Below, one piece after another: positions 24,957-34,713 of a stretch of 64,000 bases of DNA; within the stretch, counting starts at the first letter, position 1; every line of letters begins with the position of its first letter. Under the pieces are notes generated by a model. It saw nothing but the letters and a program-made list of their open reading frames with translations, searched no databases and was not told where the DNA came from. Source of the stretch: Sediminibacterium magnilacihabitans (GTDB taxonomy: Bacteria > Bacteroidota > Bacteroidia > Chitinophagales > Chitinophagaceae); the NCBI GenBank assembly GCA_002973575.1, contig PVEQ01000016.1:1-64000 (forward strand). The letters are read 5' to 3'. The position numbers were made by a program, and so were the translations under genes.

Positions 24957-26762
24957 TTACCAGCCGGTGTTTTGTACCAATTGAGGATTATTATTTATAT
25001 CCTGTTCCGGTATGGGGAAGAAATAATGCCTTTTGTTGAATACCCTGGTTTCAAAAGGTTTCTGGTTATAGAAGTCCGGCAGGGTGCCATCAATGTTTAA
25101 ACCCATGGCGGGGCCGTTATCTGTTTGCTCTGCTATTTTCCATCTGCGTGTATCAAAGTACCGCACATTTTCAAAGCACAGCTCTACCTGCCTTTCACGC
25201 CAGATGGCTGCCCGCATGGCATCTTTGCCGGCGGGGATGTCCAGTCCTCCAGGTCCATATCCCGGTATACCGGCCCTGTCCCTGATCATATTGAGGTATT
25301 TGAGAATGTCGGAGTTTGCCGGATCATATTCATTCAACGCCTCTATATAATCGAGGTAGAGGTTAGCCAGCCGGTATTGCACCTGCACACCCTGACCATT
25401 TCTCCAGTCGGTGAGTTTGGCGCCTTTCCGTACGACGTAACCGGTGGGGCAATAATCATTGCTGGTTCCCTTGCCCGAATTACCCTTGAAATATAACCTG
25501 GTGATCACTTCACCTGAATTCGTGTTCAGCCATTTCCTGTTATCGTAAGTAATGTTTACATAAAAACGCGGCTCTCTGTTTACCCATTGGTTGAATATAT
25601 CCCTGTTCTGGTTATCGTCGGGTGCTTGGAAGGGAGAGGTGCCCGATGCCACATAGCCAGAGGCCGGATCGGTGATCGATCTTCCGTTTGCCATGAAGAA
25701 AGCATCCACCTGGCGCTGGGTAGCGCCGAGGCCTCCGCTGCCCCTGACTTCTGATGCATAACCGTTATGATAGGGTGTTACTTCGTAATTGCGGGCGTTT
25801 TCATCATCAGGTCTGCCGAAGATCACTTCCTGGTTCCAGGGGTCCAGCATCACATCGCGCAGGGAAATGAATGGGCTATAGTTGCCGCTGGCATCGTTTT
25901 TACGATACAGTGTATAAACACCGGGTACAAATTCGTCAATAAAAGCTTTATAAGCAGCAGCGGCGCGCTGCCATTTTTTTTCATCATAGGTCTGGCTGAT
26001 CAGTTGTTTTCCATCCTTATTCTTCAGCGCTGCATAGTCCGTGTTCCCGTTATAGAGGGGACTGGCAGCCTGTAACAAGGCTCTTGCTTTGAATGAAAGT
26101 GCTATACCCCTCGTAAGGCGGGCGAAATTACCATCGTTGATGGGTTTTGTTGGCAGATCTTTTGCTGCGAGGTCGAGTTCAGAAACAATGAATTCTACAC
26201 ATTCATCCATTGAATTGCGCGGGAGGTTGATGGAGGAGGCTGGTACATCAACGGGAATCACGTTGTTACCCATCAGCACTACCGGACCGTAAATCCTGGT
26301 GAGATAGAAATAGTACATGGCCCTCAATGCCCTTGCTTCTGCCTTGTACCTTCTTTTTTGTTCATCATTAATGTCTACGGTTACCTTATCGATATTGTCG
26401 ATAAAAATGCTTGCCGAACGGATGCCGCGGTAGAAATCTCTCCAGAATACCTGGGTAAACCAACTTCCTGCATCCCAGGAGCCGATATTGATGTCGTTTG
26501 ATGCTACAAATCCCCAAAGGTATTCTGCTTCATCCGAAGCGCCTGTCCAGGGTCCTGAGTTGGAGTTGCCCACAAAGCGCTGGCTCCATTCACGGGGAAT
26601 ATAGGAGTAAACACTTGCCAGGAATTTCTCCGCGGTAGATCGGTTCCGGAAGGTTTCTTCGATGGTCAGCCGGTCGTCAGGTACCTGGCTGAGGAATTTT
26701 TTGCAGCCTGTGGAAACCAGGACCAATAGTAATAAAACAAGTACTGTATGTTTAAATTTCAT
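24957..26762 (-). CDS. SusD/RagB-family glycan-binding outer-membrane lipoprotein
   Basis: A 601-residue protein starting MKFKHTVLVLLLLVLVSTGCKKFL, with a lipoprotein signal and lipidated Cys within VSTGC. DRLTIEETFRNRSTAEKFLASVYSYI is the usual SusD start, RYKAEARALRAMYYFYLTRIYGPVVL is the TPR-like core and the C-terminus ends in HYFFPIPEQDINNNPQLVQN, the standard family ending. It caps the adjacent SusC channel and binds the oligosaccharide at the cell surface. The gene begins 19 bases after susC ends. The sugar cannot be read from sequence. Confidence 0.95.
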   Translation of the reverse strand: MKFKHTVLVLLLLVLVSTGCKKFLSQVPDDRLTIEETFRNRSTAEKFLASVYSYIPREWSQRFVGNSNSGPWTGASDEAEYLWGFVASNDINIGSWDAGSWFTQVFWRDFYRGIRSASIFIDNIDKVTVDINDEQKRRYKAEARALRAMYYFYLTRIYGPVVLMGNNVIPVDVPASSINLPRNSMDECVEFIVSELDLAAKDLPTKPINDGNFARLTRGIALSFKARALLQAASPLYNGNTDYAALKNKDGKQLISQTYDEKKWQRAAAAYKAFIDEFVPGVYTLYRKNDASGNYSPFISLRDVMLDPWNQEVIFGRPDDENARNYEVTPYHNGYASEVRGSGGLGATQRQVDAFFMANGRSITDPASGYVASGTSPFQAPDDNQNRDIFNQWVNREPRFYVNITYDNRKWLNTNSGEVITRLYFKGNSGKGTSNDYCPTGYVVRKGAKLTDWRNGQGVQVQYRLANLYLDYIEALNEYDPANSDILKYLNMIRDRAGIPGYGPGGLDIPAGKDAMRAAIWRERQVELCFENVRYFDTRRWKIAEQTDNGPAMGLNIDGTLPDFYNQKPFETRVFNKRHYFFPIPEQDINNNPQLVQNTGW

Positions 26763-26781
26763 AGTAATGCTTTTAAATGAT

Positions 26782-29700
26782 TTAGAAATCAACGGTTACA
26801 CCAAGAGAATAGGATTTGACGTTCGGATAACGGCCACCATTGCCTGCATTAACAGTACTTTCCACATCCCAGAGTTTGAATTTGGAAAACGTGATGGGGT
26901 TAATGGCCTGCAGGTATACCGAGGCATTACGGAAAATACCATTGTACCAGGATTTGGGAAGATTATAACTCAGTTCAAGTGTTTTTAATCGCACAAAATC
27001 CGTATTCCTTACCCACCAACTGCTTGGCTGGGTATTGTTCCTGTTACGGTCTTCACCATTCGCGAGCCTCGGATAAAATACATTGGAATTGTTTTGACCA
27101 TCCTGCCAGCGATTGGTGATGTTGGCATAAACATTGGTAATGCCTGCGCCATTGGCAAAGGGGTAGATACCGTCACCACTCAGCATGATATCGGCCCCGG
27201 CCTGACCGGCAAACAGAGCACCCAGGTTGAATCTTTTGTATTCCACGTTAAACCCGAAACCAAAAACCCAATTGGGTACATCGCCACGGCCAATCACCAC
27301 CTTGTCGTAGCTGTTGATCAGCCCGTCGCCGTTGAGGTCTTTATATTTGATATCTCCCGGCAGTACCTGCGACTTATCGCCTGGTACCGCACTTTTATTG
27401 ATTTCATCCTGGCTGCCGAACAGTCCGTCGGCCATATAACCCCATCTTGCCAGAATGTTATGACCTCTCTGGTTCATCCAGGGATACTTTGGATTTGGCT
27501 GATCATTTTCCAGAATGACATCGTTGTTGTGGGTGATATTACCACGGAGGCTAAGGTTTACATTACCGATTCGGCCATTGTATTCCAGAGTGGCATCAAT
27601 ACCCTTGTTCTCCACCATACCCAGGTTGCCCCAGGGCGTATTGCTAAGTCCCATAAATACCGGGAGTGACTGACGCTGCAGAAAGATTCCGGTTCTTTTC
27701 TCTTTGAACAGGTCGACTATAACGGACAAATGGTCCTGCAGGGTTTTTACTTCAATGCCCAGATCCTGTTTCCTCGATTGGGCCCAGGTAACAACGGAAC
27801 CGTAGTCTGTGATATTGATCCCTCTCATTTCACCGTAGTTGCGGTCGAAGCGGTAGCCGCTTACGTTATCAGACATGAGGGTGAGATAGGCAAACCTTCT
27901 GCCGCCGATTCTTCCGATACCGGTAAGACCATCAGAATAGCGGAATTTGAGGTAGGTGATGAATTTTTTAACGGGTGCAAAGAATTTTTCGTTCGATGGA
28001 ATCCATCCCAGGCCAAATGCAGGGAAAGTACCATATCTTTTATCGGGGGCAAAGGTTTCAGAACCGTTATAACCAAGGTTGCCCTCAATAAAATAGCGAT
28101 CGTCGTAAGAATAAGTAATCCTGGAAGCCAGGCCGAGATAACGTTCAGGAATCGACGATGTGAAGTCTCCGGCAAACTGGTTCTGGTAATCATCTGTGTA
28201 GAAGAGCACCAGTCCGCCTACGCGGTGCTTCCCGAATGTATTGTTGTAATTGAGCGATGACTCGCTGTAAAACCGCCTGTTACCACCGTTGCTTCTGTTG
28301 TAGTTCAGGTAATTGCCACTGCCTACATAAGTCCTTTTAAGGTTGAGTGAACCATCAGCGTTACGCGGCTGGTTGGGGTCGGGGAAAAAAGTGTCTTCCC
28401 TTTTGCTGCGCGAAATGGTCATGGTGTTGAACGCATCGAATGCGAACATGGTGGTGACAGACAGGCCTTTCAGCAACGATACCAGATCCTGGGTGAGCCG
28501 CAGGTTGGAAGCAATGGAATTTTGAAAATCCGTGGCATAACCCCGCCGGGTTAAGTCGGCCCAGGGGTTGCGGTAACCGCCGTTCGGGTTTTTACCAGGA
28601 ACGAACCCACCTTTGTATTCCAACGGGTATTCAGTCGGTGGTGTGCTCATTGCCGACCCAAAGATATCCTCTGTGGAGAGGGCCGGGCGGTTACTGTTGG
28701 TAAACCATCCGCGGATACCCAGGTCCAGTTTGGTGGTTTTGGTAATGTTCATATTTACGTTGGAGGTAACATTGAACCGTTTAAACCGCAGATCAGAATT
28801 GTATTTCTGCAGGCTGCCGGTTTTGAGCAGACCGGTTTCATCATAATAGGATACAGAGCCGTAATAGCGGAGGAAATCGGAGCCACCACTTACATTTACA
28901 TTTGCCCGCCTTAACATACCGAACTTCCGATAAAGCGCATTGAACCAGTCAACATTCGGGTACAGTTCAGGATCTGCTCCTGAAAGTGTTTTCTGGATAT
29001 AATCGGGCGAATACTTCGCTGTTTGTCCCCTAGTGGTAAAAGATTCATTTGCCGCTTCCATATAGGTTTTGGCGTCGGCCATCTGTGGTAATTTAACAAA
29101 AGTGACCAGGCCCTCGCTGTAATCGAGTCTTACCTGGGGTTTGCCCTGTTTACCGATTTTTGTTGTGATGAGGATAACGCCATTGGCGCCGCGTACACCA
29201 TAAACCGCTGTACCCGCGGCATCTTTGAGAATGGTAAATGAAGCAATGTCTTCCGGATCGATATTGCTGATGGGGCGTTCCACACCGTCTACCAGGATGA
29301 GGGGGGCAGAGGAGCCACCGCCGAAAGAAGTGATACCCCTTATCCAGATATCAGAGCTGTTTTGTCCCGGCTGGCCGCTGCGCTGTACGCCGATAACACC
29401 TGCAATCCGACCGGCTAGCAGGGTGTTGATATTGGCAACAGGCAGTTTAAGTTCTTCGGGATTGATTGTAGACTGGGCGCCGATAACGCTTATTTTGCGT
29501 TGGCGTCCGAAACCCACGACTACCACCTCCTGCAAGCTGCCCTGGGCTGCTTCCATTGTAATATCCATCTCCAGCATATTAACCGCAATGACCTGATTTT
29601 TGTACCCTACATACGAAAACTGTAAGGAGCTTTTTTCAGGAACGGTAATGGAGAAGCGACCTTTGGCATTTGTGGTGGTCACTATGTCTGGGCGCCCCAC

Positions 29701-29922
29701 TACCTGTACCGTTACGCCGGACATCGGCGTGCCGAGCCGGTCTTTTGTAGTACCCGAGACCCTTACATCGGCTGGTGGGCGTTTGTTCTGGTAGTCTGGT
29801 GCAGGGATACTGTTTTTTACGCTACCAGCGAAAAGGGGCTGATAAAAAAGGAGGCTGGTCAACGTGTACATACATAGGCAGGTGAGCATGCGTCTGCCGG
29901 CCGCAAAGTTAGATTGATTCAT
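26782..29922 (-). CDS. SusC/RagA-family TonB-linked outer-membrane transporter
   Basis: A 1046-residue protein with a signal peptide ending near residue 33, a carboxypeptidase-D-like beta-sandwich (VSGTTKDRLGTPMSGVTVQV to SYVGYKNQVI, about 55-115), the plug domain (QEVVVVGFGRQRK, WIRGITSFGGGSSAPLILVDGV, SFTILKDAAGTAVYGVRGANGVILITTK) and a 22-strand barrel ending SYSLGVTVDF. There is no STN signalling domain, so it is not a trans-envelope regulator of an ECF sigma factor. It imports glycan pieces with TonB energy. Expression is probably controlled by the two palindromes just upstream of the start. Confidence 0.95.
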   Translation of the reverse strand: MNQSNFAAGRRMLTCLCMYTLTSLLFYQPLFAGSVKNSIPAPDYQNKRPPADVRVSGTTKDRLGTPMSGVTVQVVGRPDIVTTTNAKGRFSITVPEKSSLQFSYVGYKNQVIAVNMLEMDITMEAAQGSLQEVVVVGFGRQRKISVIGAQSTINPEELKLPVANINTLLAGRIAGVIGVQRSGQPGQNSSDIWIRGITSFGGGSSAPLILVDGVERPISNIDPEDIASFTILKDAAGTAVYGVRGANGVILITTKIGKQGKPQVRLDYSEGLVTFVKLPQMADAKTYMEAANESFTTRGQTAKYSPDYIQKTLSGADPELYPNVDWFNALYRKFGMLRRANVNVSGGSDFLRYYGSVSYYDETGLLKTGSLQKYNSDLRFKRFNVTSNVNMNITKTTKLDLGIRGWFTNSNRPALSTEDIFGSAMSTPPTEYPLEYKGGFVPGKNPNGGYRNPWADLTRRGYATDFQNSIASNLRLTQDLVSLLKGLSVTTMFAFDAFNTMTISRSKREDTFFPDPNQPRNADGSLNLKRTYVGSGNYLNYNRSNGGNRRFYSESSLNYNNTFGKHRVGGLVLFYTDDYQNQFAGDFTSSIPERYLGLASRITYSYDDRYFIEGNLGYNGSETFAPDKRYGTFPAFGLGWIPSNEKFFAPVKKFITYLKFRYSDGLTGIGRIGGRRFAYLTLMSDNVSGYRFDRNYGEMRGINITDYGSVVTWAQSRKQDLGIEVKTLQDHLSVIVDLFKEKRTGIFLQRQSLPVFMGLSNTPWGNLGMVENKGIDATLEYNGRIGNVNLSLRGNITHNNDVILENDQPNPKYPWMNQRGHNILARWGYMADGLFGSQDEINKSAVPGDKSQVLPGDIKYKDLNGDGLINSYDKVVIGRGDVPNWVFGFGFNVEYKRFNLGALFAGQAGADIMLSGDGIYPFANGAGITNVYANITNRWQDGQNNSNVFYPRLANGEDRNRNNTQPSSWWVRNTDFVRLKTLELSYNLPKSWYNGIFRNASVYLQAINPITFSKFKLWDVESTVNAGNGGRYPNVKSYSLGVTVDF

Positions 29923-29939
29923 AAGCAAACAAGGTTACG

Positions 29940-29974
29940 CTAAATCGATTAAGTAATAAACTAAATCGATTTAG
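29940..29974 (-). promoter_or_regulatory. twin LacI-type operators upstream of susC
   Basis: CTAAATCGATTTAG (29961-29974) is a perfect 14-bp palindrome and CTAAATCGATTAAG (29940-29953) is a near copy; their centres are 21 bp apart, two helical turns. The central CG and A/T flanks are typical for LacI-family operators. They lie 18 and 39 bases before the susC start, and a -7-like box AATATTTG (minus strand, 29975-29982, 7 of 8) touches the outer one, so a bound repressor would cover the transcript start. No LacI-family gene is in the window. Confidence 0.65.
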
Positions 29975-29982
29975 CAAATATT

Positions 29983-30239
29983 GAAATAATTAACATATCA
30001 ATATTAATAAAAAAAATTAATAACAAAGAAAAAAATAAACGGAGGCAGGACCCGTTCATGAATTTATTTTTCATCACCTCTACGCACAATCAGGTATATA
30101 TCCTTGTTGTCTTCAGCAGATTTGAAAATATTACTGTGGGCATTAGACAGGCATGAACCCATTGTATATCAATTGCTCCCGGAACGTTAAAATTAGCGAC
30201 CTGTCATTTTTTCCGGTTATGAATCAGGCAGGGAATTTG
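29983..30239. other. A/T-rich intergenic stretch without recognised gene
   Basis: The first 70 bases are almost pure A/T and continue the susC promoter region. The rest has ordinary composition. On the minus strand a 32-codon frame (30064-30162) begins MGSCLSNAH and ends LIVRRGDEK; I cannot support it as a gene. Confidence 0.4.
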
Positions 30240-30247
30240 TACTTTTG
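30240..30247 (+). promoter_or_regulatory. -7 box TACTTTTG of the Bax-inhibitor-like gene
   Basis: An exact TAnnTTTG match, 22 bases before the start codon, a normal leader length. A T-rich stretch rather than TTTG is found at the -33 distance. Confidence 0.45.
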
Positions 30248-30269
30248 AGACAGATAAAACGTAAAAACT

Positions 30270-31037
30270 ATGGCAATTTTTAAATCGGGTAACCCTACTC
30301 TTTCGGAAAAGATGTTTGACAGGAGTTTGCAGCTGGAATCAGCGGCACAAGGTACCATGAGTGTGCGTGGGGCGATTAACAAGTTCGGCTTTTTGATGTT
30401 GATGGTGATTGCAGGAGCCGGTTACAGCTGGCACCTGTACGATCAGTTCAAGCAGGATACCATGATGGTCCTTATGATCGTGGGAGCGATCGGCGGGCTG
30501 ATCAGCGCATTCGCTATTTCTTTCAAACCCAACTGGGCGCCTTACCTGGCACCCGCTTATGGCATACTGGAAGGTCTTTTTATCGGCGGTATTTCTGCAA
30601 TATTGAATGCAGCTTTCGCCAAAAGCTATCCCGGGTTGATCATGCAGGCGGTAGGACTCACTTTTGGTGTGGCCATTGCCATGTTCCTGCTCTATAATTT
30701 CCGTGTCATCAAGGCTACGGAAAAATTCAAATCCATCATATTCTCGGCAACATTGGGTATTGCGATCTTTTATCTCATTACTATGGTGCTGCGCTGGTTT
30801 GGTGTGAACATCAGCTTCATGTACGACAGCAGCCCGCTGAGCATTGGCATCAGCCTGTTTATAGTAGCTATTGCAGCGTTGAACCTGATCCTTGATTTCG
30901 ATATGATCGAGCAGGGTGCAGAAAGAGGCGCTCCCAAGTTCATGGAATGGTATGGTGCATTCGGACTAATGGTTACCATCATCTGGCTGTACATTGAAAT
31001 ACTCAAATTGTTGAGCAAACTTTCGAACAGAAACTAA
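30270..31037 (+). CDS. Bax inhibitor-1/YccA-family membrane protein
   Basis: A 255-residue protein with seven hydrophobic segments after a 35-residue soluble start. FGFLMLMVIAGAGYSWHL, APAYGILEGLFIGGISAIL, LTFGVAIAMFLLYNF, IIFSATLGIAIFYLITMVL and LNLILDFDMIEQGAERGAPKFMEWYGAFGLMVTIIWLYIEILKLL match the YccA-like branch of the TMBIM family; the last block carries the two conserved Asp that act as a pH sensor in the related BsYetJ calcium-leak channel. The physiological role in this organism is unknown. An intrinsic terminator follows. Confidence 0.9.
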   Translation: MAIFKSGNPTLSEKMFDRSLQLESAAQGTMSVRGAINKFGFLMLMVIAGAGYSWHLYDQFKQDTMMVLMIVGAIGGLISAFAISFKPNWAPYLAPAYGILEGLFIGGISAILNAAFAKSYPGLIMQAVGLTFGVAIAMFLLYNFRVIKATEKFKSIIFSATLGIAIFYLITMVLRWFGVNISFMYDSSPLSIGISLFIVAIAALNLILDFDMIEQGAERGAPKFMEWYGAFGLMVTIIWLYIEILKLLSKLSNRN

Positions 31038-31058
31038 AATCATTATCAGATAATGTTG

Positions 31059-31083
31059 AAGCCGCCTCCGGGCGGCTTTTTTA
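31059..31083 (+). terminator. intrinsic terminator after the Bax-inhibitor-like gene
   Basis: AAGCCGCC pairs with GGCGGCTT around TCCG, followed by a T-run (TTTTTTA). It starts 21 bases after the stop codon and separates this gene from the dehydrogenase gene that begins at 31125. Confidence 0.88.
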
Positions 31084-31124
31084 ATTGCATTTCTTTCTAT
31101 CTTGGAGCAAGAAATCTGATACAC

Positions 31125-33134
31125 ATGAATTTCTTCAGAAAGGAATTGAGCAACGATGAATTGATCTATATCTACCGGAATCTTTTACTGCCCAGGATGA
31201 TCGAGGAGAAAATGCTGGTGCTGTTACGACAGGGCAGGATCAGTAAATGGTTCAGTGGCATCGGACAGGAAGCCATTGCCGTAGGCAGTACGCTGGCCCT
31301 TCAGAAAAATGAATGGATCATGCCATTGCATCGCAACCTGGGTGTGTTCACCTCCCGGCAGATGTCGCTGCAAAAATTGTTCATGCAGTGGCAGGGAAAT
31401 AAAGACGGGTACAGCAAGGGCAGGGAACGCAGTTTTCATTTTGGCAGCAAAGCGCATCATATATGTGGTATGATCTCTCACCTGGGACCGCAACTGGCAT
31501 TGGCCGATGGAGTAGCCCTGGCGCACCAGCTTCGCAAAGAACAAAAAGTATCGTTAGCCTATTCGGGCGATGGCGGCACGAGCGAAGGAGATTTTCACGA
31601 AGCCCTGAACATAGCGGCTGTATGGGATCTGCCGGTGATATTTCTTATTGAAAACAACGGCTACGGATTGAGTACGCCCGTAAGCGAACAATACCGCTGC
31701 CAAAACCTGGTTGACAAAGCCAGAGGATATGGTATGGAAGGCGTTCGGATCAATGGAAATAATGTGCTGGAAGTATATGATACCATCAAAGGCGTGCGTG
31801 AATATTGCATCAGGAACAGGAAACCTTACCTGGTAGAGTGCATGACTTTCCGCATGCGCGGACATGAAGAAGCCAGCGGCACCAAATATGTGCCGCAGGA
31901 GCTGTTCAAAAAATGGGTACAGCAGGATCCGGTGAGAAGTTTTGAACAATACCTGCTCGCAGAAAAAGTGCTCACTCAAACGGAAGTAACCAATATCCGC
32001 AATGGGTTTAAGGATTATATTGAAGAAGAACTGCAGCATGCTTTCGATGCACAACCCATGATACCCGATACTGCCGAAGAATTGCGGGATGTATATGCGA
32101 AACAATCGGTGATCCACAGCCAATGGTCGTTGGCCAACAGGGTCGATGAACCCGAACCTGCAACGGATGAGCCCGCCAAACGTTTTATCGATGCAATTAC
32201 GGAAGCGTTGAAGCAGAGCATGGAAAAGCACACACACCTGGTGCTCATGGGGCAAGACATTGCCGAATATGGCGGCGCATTCAAGATCACGGAAGGATTT
32301 GTAGAACAGTTTGGCAAGGAGCGGGTGCGCAACACACCGCTTTGTGAAAGTGCAGTGATCGGAACAGCATTAGGATTGAGCCTGGAAGCATTCAAATCGG
32401 TAGTAGAAATGCAGTTTGCCGATTTTGTTACGATGGGCTTCAACCAGATCGTCAACAACCTGGCAAAAATATATTACCGTTGGGGACAACCGGCAGATGT
32501 GGTCATCCGCATGCCAACAGGAGGCGGAGTAGGAGCCGGTCCTTTCCATTCGCAAAGCAATGAAGCCTGGTTCACGCATGTGCCCGGTTTGAAAGTGGTG
32601 TATCCTTCTTCGCCGCACGATGCAAAAGGATTACTCATTGCAGCCATCAATGATCCGAACCCGGTTTTATATTTCGAACACAAAGCGTTGTACAGAAGTA
32701 TCAGCGGCCATTTTCCAGGTCAGCCTTATGAAGTGGAGATCGGCAAGGCGCGGGTAGTGCAGCAGGGAGAAGATATTACCGTGATCAGTTATGGAATGGG
32801 CGTACACTGGACATTGCATTACCAGCAACAACACCCGGAGATTTCCCTGCACCTGCTAGACCTCAGAACCTTACTACCACTCGATTACGAAGCGATACGC
32901 AAAGCGGTAAAGCAAACAGGCAAAGTATTGATCCTGCATGAAGATACACTGACAGGTGGCATCGGTGCAGAAGTGGCGGCCTGGGTAGGAGAGCATTGTT
33001 ATGAATTGCTGGATGCTCCTGTGATGCGCTGCGCTTCGCTGGATACGCCTGTTCCGTTCAACACAGAACTGGAAAAGAATTTCATGGCGGAAAGCCGTTT
33101 GGATGAGTGCATAAAGAAACTGGAAGCTTATTAA
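31125..33134 (+). CDS. 2-oxoacid dehydrogenase E1, fused alpha and beta subunits
   Basis: A 669-residue protein starting MNFFRKELSNDELIYIYRN. The alpha half (1 to about 325) holds the TPP motif GDGGTSEGDFHEALNIAAVWDLPV with closing ENN, and FHFGSKAHHICGMISHLG. The beta half (about 340 to 669) has GQDIAEYGGAFKITEGF, NTPLCESAVIGTALGLS, MPTGGGVGAGPFHSQSNEAWF and ALYRS. Branched-chain 2-oxoisovalerate dehydrogenases show this style, and a single-chain fusion is common in Bacteroidota. It decarboxylates the 2-oxoacid and acylates E2 lipoyl groups. No E2/E3 gene is adjacent, although an E2 gene starts at 63457. It overlaps nothing; the next gene starts 17 bases later. Confidence 0.92.
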   Translation: MNFFRKELSNDELIYIYRNLLLPRMIEEKMLVLLRQGRISKWFSGIGQEAIAVGSTLALQKNEWIMPLHRNLGVFTSRQMSLQKLFMQWQGNKDGYSKGRERSFHFGSKAHHICGMISHLGPQLALADGVALAHQLRKEQKVSLAYSGDGGTSEGDFHEALNIAAVWDLPVIFLIENNGYGLSTPVSEQYRCQNLVDKARGYGMEGVRINGNNVLEVYDTIKGVREYCIRNRKPYLVECMTFRMRGHEEASGTKYVPQELFKKWVQQDPVRSFEQYLLAEKVLTQTEVTNIRNGFKDYIEEELQHAFDAQPMIPDTAEELRDVYAKQSVIHSQWSLANRVDEPEPATDEPAKRFIDAITEALKQSMEKHTHLVLMGQDIAEYGGAFKITEGFVEQFGKERVRNTPLCESAVIGTALGLSLEAFKSVVEMQFADFVTMGFNQIVNNLAKIYYRWGQPADVVIRMPTGGGVGAGPFHSQSNEAWFTHVPGLKVVYPSSPHDAKGLLIAAINDPNPVLYFEHKALYRSISGHFPGQPYEVEIGKARVVQQGEDITVISYGMGVHWTLHYQQQHPEISLHLLDLRTLLPLDYEAIRKAVKQTGKVLILHEDTLTGGIGAEVAAWVGEHCYELLDAPVMRCASLDTPVPFNTELEKNFMAESRLDECIKKLEAY

Positions 33135-33151
33135 TGCTTCAATCTATAGCT

Positions 33152-34705
33152 ATGCATAAACGATTGTTTCTTCTTTTTAAAGGAATGGTTTTGCTTTGTT
33201 CTTTGTGCCCGATGTTATCAGTGGCACAACAAAAAGAACAGTATCATGCACCTGTATTTGAAGACAAAGACCGGCTGCAACGCATGGAAGCTTTGTTCCC
33301 TGTTGTAGCGCAACTATATGCTTCCTATGCGGAGAAGAATCATTTTCCCGGATACGCTTTTGGTATCATGCTCGATGGCAAGCTGGTGTACAAGGGCAGC
33401 GGCGGCTATATTGACCTGGAAAATAAAATACCGGCTACTACTACGGCTATGTTCCGTATTGCATCCATGTCTAAAAGCTTTACCGCCATGGCCATCCTGC
33501 AATTGCGCGACCAGGGTAAACTGCAACTGGATGATCCCGTATCGAAATACATACCTGAGATACGCAATCAGCAACTCACCAGCGATGCACCGGTCATTAC
33601 CATACGCCACCTGCTTACGCATGCTGCCGGTTTTCCGGAAGACAATCCCTGGGGCGACCGGCAGTTGGCAGACACCCGAGAAGCATTACTGCAATTGATC
33701 AAAAAAGGAATTTCATTTTCGAACGTGCCGGGTGTTGCCTATGAATACAGCAACCTGGGCTTTGCCAGCCTGGGGTACATCATAGAAAAAGTAACAGGCA
33801 AACCTTATAGCGAATATATTGCCGAACATATCTGGAAGCCATTGAACATGAACCAGGCCATGTATGAATACAGCCGTGTTCCTGCGGCGCAACTGGCGCA
33901 TGGTTATCGTTGGATAAATGGCGATTGGAAAACAGAAGCCCTTTTGCATGATGGCATTTATGGCGCCATGGGCGGCATGATCACTTCGATAGAATCGTTC
34001 AGTAAATATGTGGCATTGCACCAGCAGGCATGGCCACCGCGCAATGATGCAGAACAAGGCCCGTTGAAAAGAAGTTCCATACGTGAAATGCACCAACCCT
34101 GGCGTTTCAGCGGCCTCAATGCACAGTTCACTTATCCTGATGGAAGAAAGTGTCCGGTGGTTAGTGCTTATGGATATGGTTTAAGATGGTCCAAAGACTG
34201 CGAAGGAAGAACCATCATTGAACACAGCGGCGGATTGCCGGGCTTTGGCAGTAACTGGAAGATACTGCCCGAATACGGTTTAGGCGTGATATTGTTTGCG
34301 AACTTGACTTATGCCAGTACCAGCGCCATCAACCTGCAAGTGTTGGATACGCTGATCAGGGCTGCAAAATTGAAACCTGCGTCTTTGCCTCCGTCTGATA
34401 TTCTGAAAGAAAGACAAGCAGCATTATTGAAATTATTACCCAGCTGGGATGGCGCTGCATCCAGCGGCATTTTTGCGGAGAATTTTTTTGCTGATTACTT
34501 GATCGATGCGTTAAAAAAAGAAGCCAAAGAAATGTTTGAAAAAGCCGGAACCATTACCAGGGTAGGCAAAGTGATGCCGGAAAATCAACTGCGAGGCTCA
34601 TTTACGTTATATGGTACAAACACAAACATCCTTGTAAGTTTTACACTCACGCCGGAACACCCTGCATTGATACAGGAATACCATATCCGGAATATTGCCC
34701 GGTAA
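33152..34705 (+). CDS. secreted beta-lactamase-family serine hydrolase (S12)
   Basis: A 517-residue exported protein; signal peptide MHKRLFLLFKGMVLLCSLCPMLSVAQ. Class C beta-lactamase/D-alanyl carboxypeptidase motifs are complete: SMSK (nucleophile Ser and general base Lys) in FRIASMSKSFTAMA, YSN in YEYSNLGFASLGYII, and HSGG in IIEHSGGLPGFGSN. HLLTHAAGFPED is the usual family segment. A C-terminal domain of about 120 residues follows. Such enzymes are esterases, D-aminopeptidases or carboxypeptidases rather than lactamases. It converges on a dipeptidase/D-aminoacylase pair, which suggests a D-amino-acid peptide substrate. Confidence 0.88.
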   Translation: MHKRLFLLFKGMVLLCSLCPMLSVAQQKEQYHAPVFEDKDRLQRMEALFPVVAQLYASYAEKNHFPGYAFGIMLDGKLVYKGSGGYIDLENKIPATTTAMFRIASMSKSFTAMAILQLRDQGKLQLDDPVSKYIPEIRNQQLTSDAPVITIRHLLTHAAGFPEDNPWGDRQLADTREALLQLIKKGISFSNVPGVAYEYSNLGFASLGYIIEKVTGKPYSEYIAEHIWKPLNMNQAMYEYSRVPAAQLAHGYRWINGDWKTEALLHDGIYGAMGGMITSIESFSKYVALHQQAWPPRNDAEQGPLKRSSIREMHQPWRFSGLNAQFTYPDGRKCPVVSAYGYGLRWSKDCEGRTIIEHSGGLPGFGSNWKILPEYGLGVILFANLTYASTSAINLQVLDTLIRAAKLKPASLPPSDILKERQAALLKLLPSWDGAASSGIFAENFFADYLIDALKKEAKEMFEKAGTITRVGKVMPENQLRGSFTLYGTNTNILVSFTLTPEHPALIQEYHIRNIAR

Positions 34706-34713
34706 GCAAAGGC

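Noticed and set aside
30064..30162. 32-codon minus-strand frame ending LIVRRGDEK
   Set aside because: Too short, no promoter or neighbour support; could be a gene remnant but cannot be named.
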